Assembly (NCBI RefSeq): GCF_007748035.1
Contig: NZ_CP036278.1
Location: 930,001 to 994,000 of the forward strand
Length of the DNA: 64,000 nucleotides
Direction: 5' to 3'
From: Aeoliella mucimassa
GTDB lineage: Bacteria > Planctomycetota > Planctomycetia > Pirellulales > Lacipirellulaceae
Shown here: one piece after another, positions 61,769-64,000 of the stretch
Position numbering within the stretch: position 1 is the first letter of the stretch
How the letters are laid out: the number at the start of each line of letters is the position of its first letter
Program-made: the position numbers and the translations under genes
The notes under the pieces: model-generated
Database searches by the model: none
What the model was told of the DNA's origin: nothing
What the model saw: the letters and a program-made list of their open reading frames with translations, nothing else

Positions 61769-64000
61769 TCAATTCGCCGGATAGCTGGTGAGGCTTCAGC
61801 CCCTGTCGCCAAGCGTCGGCAAACATGGAGTCGACGGCCTGCAGTTCGCTTGCGCGAGTCGTCCTGCTGGGCGTGGTTTGCAAGTCGAGTTGCTTCGCGC
61901 TCGCTTTGCGATCGACCGCCAGCAGCAACAGCCAGGCGTCGTCGGTCGATTGGCTCTCCGCTTGCGATGCGACCGCTACTGCTGGGCGAATGGAACTGTC
62001 GCTGTCCTCCGCCAGCAAGGCGAAGGCCGACTCGATCTGCGGCTCCGTGGAGGTGTCGTCGGTCGATTCGTCTACCGATGTGTTGTCGGCGACGGATGCA
62101 CTCAACGCAGCGACTACCGGCGGGGCGGTCAGCGATGCGACCGACGCTTGCACGATGCCTTGAATCTGCTCGGCCGGCAACGCGTACGCATAGATGCGGA
62201 AGTCGTCGATGCGACCTTGTAGCGAGGGGTCGGACGCGTACTGCGAATCGCCCAGGTAGTTTTCGGTAGTAACTCCCATGTCGCCCGGCGTGAGCGTCAG
62301 GTTGTTATTCACTGCGACCGGAACCCCATCGAGGTACATGGTGCCGGTGCTGCCGGTAAGGGTGATGGCCACGTGGTACCATTGCCCTGCGGAGAGCGAC
62401 GGCCCGTCGAGCTGCTGCTCGGTTCCGCTGGAGTTGGTCTTAATGGCGAATCGCAGCGGGCCACTGTTGTTCGACGCCCTGGGGGTGAGGAACATGTTGA
62501 CCCCGGTACCGGAGCCGAAGTCGAAAATCCGTGACCAAGTGCCGATCGAGTCGAGATAGAACCAGGTGGCGATCGTCGTGTCGTGCAGTCCGCTGACGAT
62601 GCCGGTCGGTAGTTCGGCACGCCCGCCGGTGAGCGCCAGCGCGTTGCCCGACACGCCGGTCTGCCAGTCGGCGGGGCCTTCGATCTCGCCGTGATTGCCT
62701 TGGGCCGAGTCGATGAGCGTGGTGCCCGAGTTACTGTTCGCTTCGTACCAGGCAGTGGGAGCCACGATGTCGAGCGTCGCCTCGTCGCTGCCAGCGGTGG
62801 TTTCCACGCGCACGGTGGTCGTGCCGGCAATGGCTGGTGCGGTAAGCAGTCCCGACTGGTCGATCTGGCCATCGCCGGCGGTGATCGACCAGACCGCGCC
62901 GGTCGACTCCGCGATCGCCTGGCCAAACTGGTCGACCTCCACCACGCTCAATTGCTGTGTGGTCCCCGCGGCCACGAACGCGACGTCGGTCGCAATCGAA
63001 ATCCCGCTGGCGACCTGATCGACCGTCACCTGCACCTCGCTGGTTCGCAGGCTGTCGCTGCTGGTGTCCTCGATGATGACCGTAAACAGGTACTCGCCCG
63101 CCTGGGTGAACGTGGCGGTCGTTTGCTGCGCGGCGTTGTTGCCATTGGTGTCGAACGTCACTTGACCGGGCCCCGAGACGTTCCATGTGTAGATCAAATT
63201 GGCTTCGCTGCTCGACGAACTGGCGTCGACCATCAGTTGAGTGCTAGTGCCAGTGACTGTGCTGGGCGTTGCTGCGGCAGGCGTGGTGATCGTGAGGTAG
63301 TCGCCCAGGTTGTCGCGCCAGATGGTGTAGTCGCCTAGATCGACCACCTGATTGTGGTTGCCATCTGCACGCAAATCGGTGGTCGAGCCGTAGGTGGTGC
63401 GCCAGAGTTCGTAGTCGAGCGGATCGACCACCTGGTCGCCGTTGAAGTCGCCTGCAATTGCGTCGATCACGTAGCTAGCGTCGACGAGCCCCGACCACTC
63501 GCCGTCGTAATTCCGAATGCGAGCAAGGAACGTCGTATCGTCGGTCAGCACCAGCGAGCCACCGCGAACGAGCGATTTGGCCGACGGGTCGAGATCGCCA
63601 TTGAACTGTCGCGGATCGGTCACCCCGTCGGTCGTGTAGTAAATGGTGCCCCGCGGCGAGTCACTATTCAGCGTAACGACCGACGCGTAAGGGACTTCCC
63701 CATCAGCCAGGCTGAACGTGAGGGCCTCTCGGTACAGCCCATCTTGCTCCAGTTGCTCGAGCACCATCGCGTGCCGTGTCGGGAAGTAGGTATCGAGCAG
63801 CCAGTTGACCTCGTTTCGCCAGTCTCCCACGTCGTACGGATTGCTACGTTTCGTGTCGCCCCAGCGGGCCGACTCGGCGATGATTGCTGTCTCGACCTGT
63901 GCAACCCGCTCGTTCATGCGGGCGATGTTCGCTTCGGGGGTGAGCACGCCGTCGCCGAACATCAAGGTCTGTACCCGATCGATAAAGGCTTGTTTATACG
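61713..64000 (-). CDS. CotH-type giant secreted protein, 3' part only
   Basis: The frame is open to the right edge, so the N-terminus is missing. The first visible residues (YKQAFIDRVQTLMFGDGVLT ... AIIAESARWGDTKR) match the end of CotH-kinase-like domains of large planctomycete proteins. After that come a chitobiase/CHB-like segment (SPRGTIYYTTDGVTDPR), two dockerin-like repeats (AGDFNGDQVVDPLDYELWR; HNQVVDLGDYTIWRDNLGD), Ig-like domains, and a LamG-type domain (TIATWFYLDSIGTWSRIFDF ... RIDDFRIYAYALPAEQI). It ends in a Ser/Thr-rich, low-complexity tail without a VPEP signal. About 760 residues are visible. It is probably a cell-surface or secreted protein. Confidence 0.8.
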   Translation of the reverse strand, partial: YKQAFIDRVQTLMFGDGVLTPEANIARMNERVAQVETAIIAESARWGDTKRSNPYDVGDWRNEVNWLLDTYFPTRHAMVLEQLEQDGLYREALTFSLADGEVPYASVVTLNSDSPRGTIYYTTDGVTDPRQFNGDLDPSAKSLVRGGSLVLTDDTTFLARIRNYDGEWSGLVDASYVIDAIAGDFNGDQVVDPLDYELWRTTYGSTTDLRADGNHNQVVDLGDYTIWRDNLGDYLTITTPAAATPSTVTGTSTQLMVDASSSSSEANLIYTWNVSGPGQVTFDTNGNNAAQQTTATFTQAGEYLFTVIIEDTSSDSLRTSEVQVTVDQVASGISIATDVAFVAAGTTQQLSVVEVDQFGQAIAESTGAVWSITAGDGQIDQSGLLTAPAIAGTTTVRVETTAGSDEATLDIVAPTAWYEANSNSGTTLIDSAQGNHGEIEGPADWQTGVSGNALALTGGRAELPTGIVSGLHDTTIATWFYLDSIGTWSRIFDFGSGTGVNMFLTPRASNNSGPLRFAIKTNSSGTEQQLDGPSLSAGQWYHVAITLTGSTGTMYLDGVPVAVNNNLTLTPGDMGVTTENYLGDSQYASDPSLQGRIDDFRIYAYALPAEQIQGIVQASVASLTAPPVVAALSASVADNTSVDESTDDTSTEPQIESAFALLAEDSDSSIRPAVAVASQAESQSTDDAWLLLLAVDRKASAKQLDLQTTPSRTTRASELQAVDSMFADAWRQGLKPHQLSGELISSAISSRTPSTRGATNR

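Noticed and set aside
1-64000. tRNA or rRNA genes
   Set aside because: No stretch with tRNA cloverleaf hallmarks or rRNA similarity was noticed on reading; a dedicated scan could not be run, so a missed tRNA remains possible.

Overview
The window looks like a chromosomal segment of a planctomycete of the order Pirellulales, probably a Lacipirellulaceae-like member. This is inferred from the gene families present: several exported proteins that pair a dockerin-like GDFNxDxxVDLADYTVWRD segment with a C-terminal VPEP sorting signal, DUF1080 and DUF1573 proteins, a sulfatase, a SASA-type esterase, a multihaem cytochrome and a CotH-type giant secreted protein. No tRNA, rRNA or CRISPR array was seen.

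Layout. 1-332 is the start of an FHA-domain gene. 692-6875 (minus) is a glycine cleavage cluster, gcvT-gcvH-gcvPA-gcvPB, ending in a lipoyl/octanoyl transferase-like gene whose product could modify GcvH; a 60-residue plus-strand gene lies inside it. 7091-12512 (minus) holds RNase R, an IS5-family element, a TerC-family membrane protein and a YhaM-like exoribonuclease. 12716-18510 (plus) holds an archaeal/eukaryotic-type prolyl-tRNA synthetase, a HicBA toxin-antitoxin pair, a DUF4416 gene, an exported DUF1573 protein and a four-haem cytochrome. 18634-22910 is degraded accessory DNA: a membrane/leucine-rich protein broken by a 10-bp tandem duplication, an IS66-family element with a broken tnpB, and a probable toxin-domain/immunity remnant. 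22924-25974 (minus) has a sulfatase, a DUF1080 protein and YebC. 26055-32161 (minus) has an EndoIII-fold protein with an H1-like tail, then rbfA, infB and nusA. 32447-36319 (minus) has a SASA esterase, a beta-ketoacyl synthase homologue lacking all three catalytic residues, and a secretin-like exported protein.

36320-47887 is the most rearranged part. It carries a repeat-rich spacer, an IS903-like element with a 9-bp target duplication, a second membrane/leucine-rich protein, an exported unknown, and two tandem paralogous pentapeptide-repeat genes. Each pentapeptide gene is cut by a different insertion sequence. Removing each IS together with one copy of its target duplication restores an exact open frame (800 and 1055 residues).

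48171-51490 (plus) is a glycyl-radical pair: an activating enzyme and a protein that closely resembles trans-4-hydroxy-L-proline dehydratase. 51546-56945 (minus) has a FAD oxidoreductase, a NagD-like HAD phosphatase and two dockerin/VPEP proteins. 57101-61130 (minus) is a fatty-acid cluster, rpmF-fabD-fabG-acpP-fabF, without plsX or fabH. 61280-64000 has a GNAT acetyltransferase and the 3' part of a CotH-type secreted protein that runs off the window.

Five different insertion sequences lie between 9.6 and 45.8 kb, and most of the broken genes are next to or inside them.
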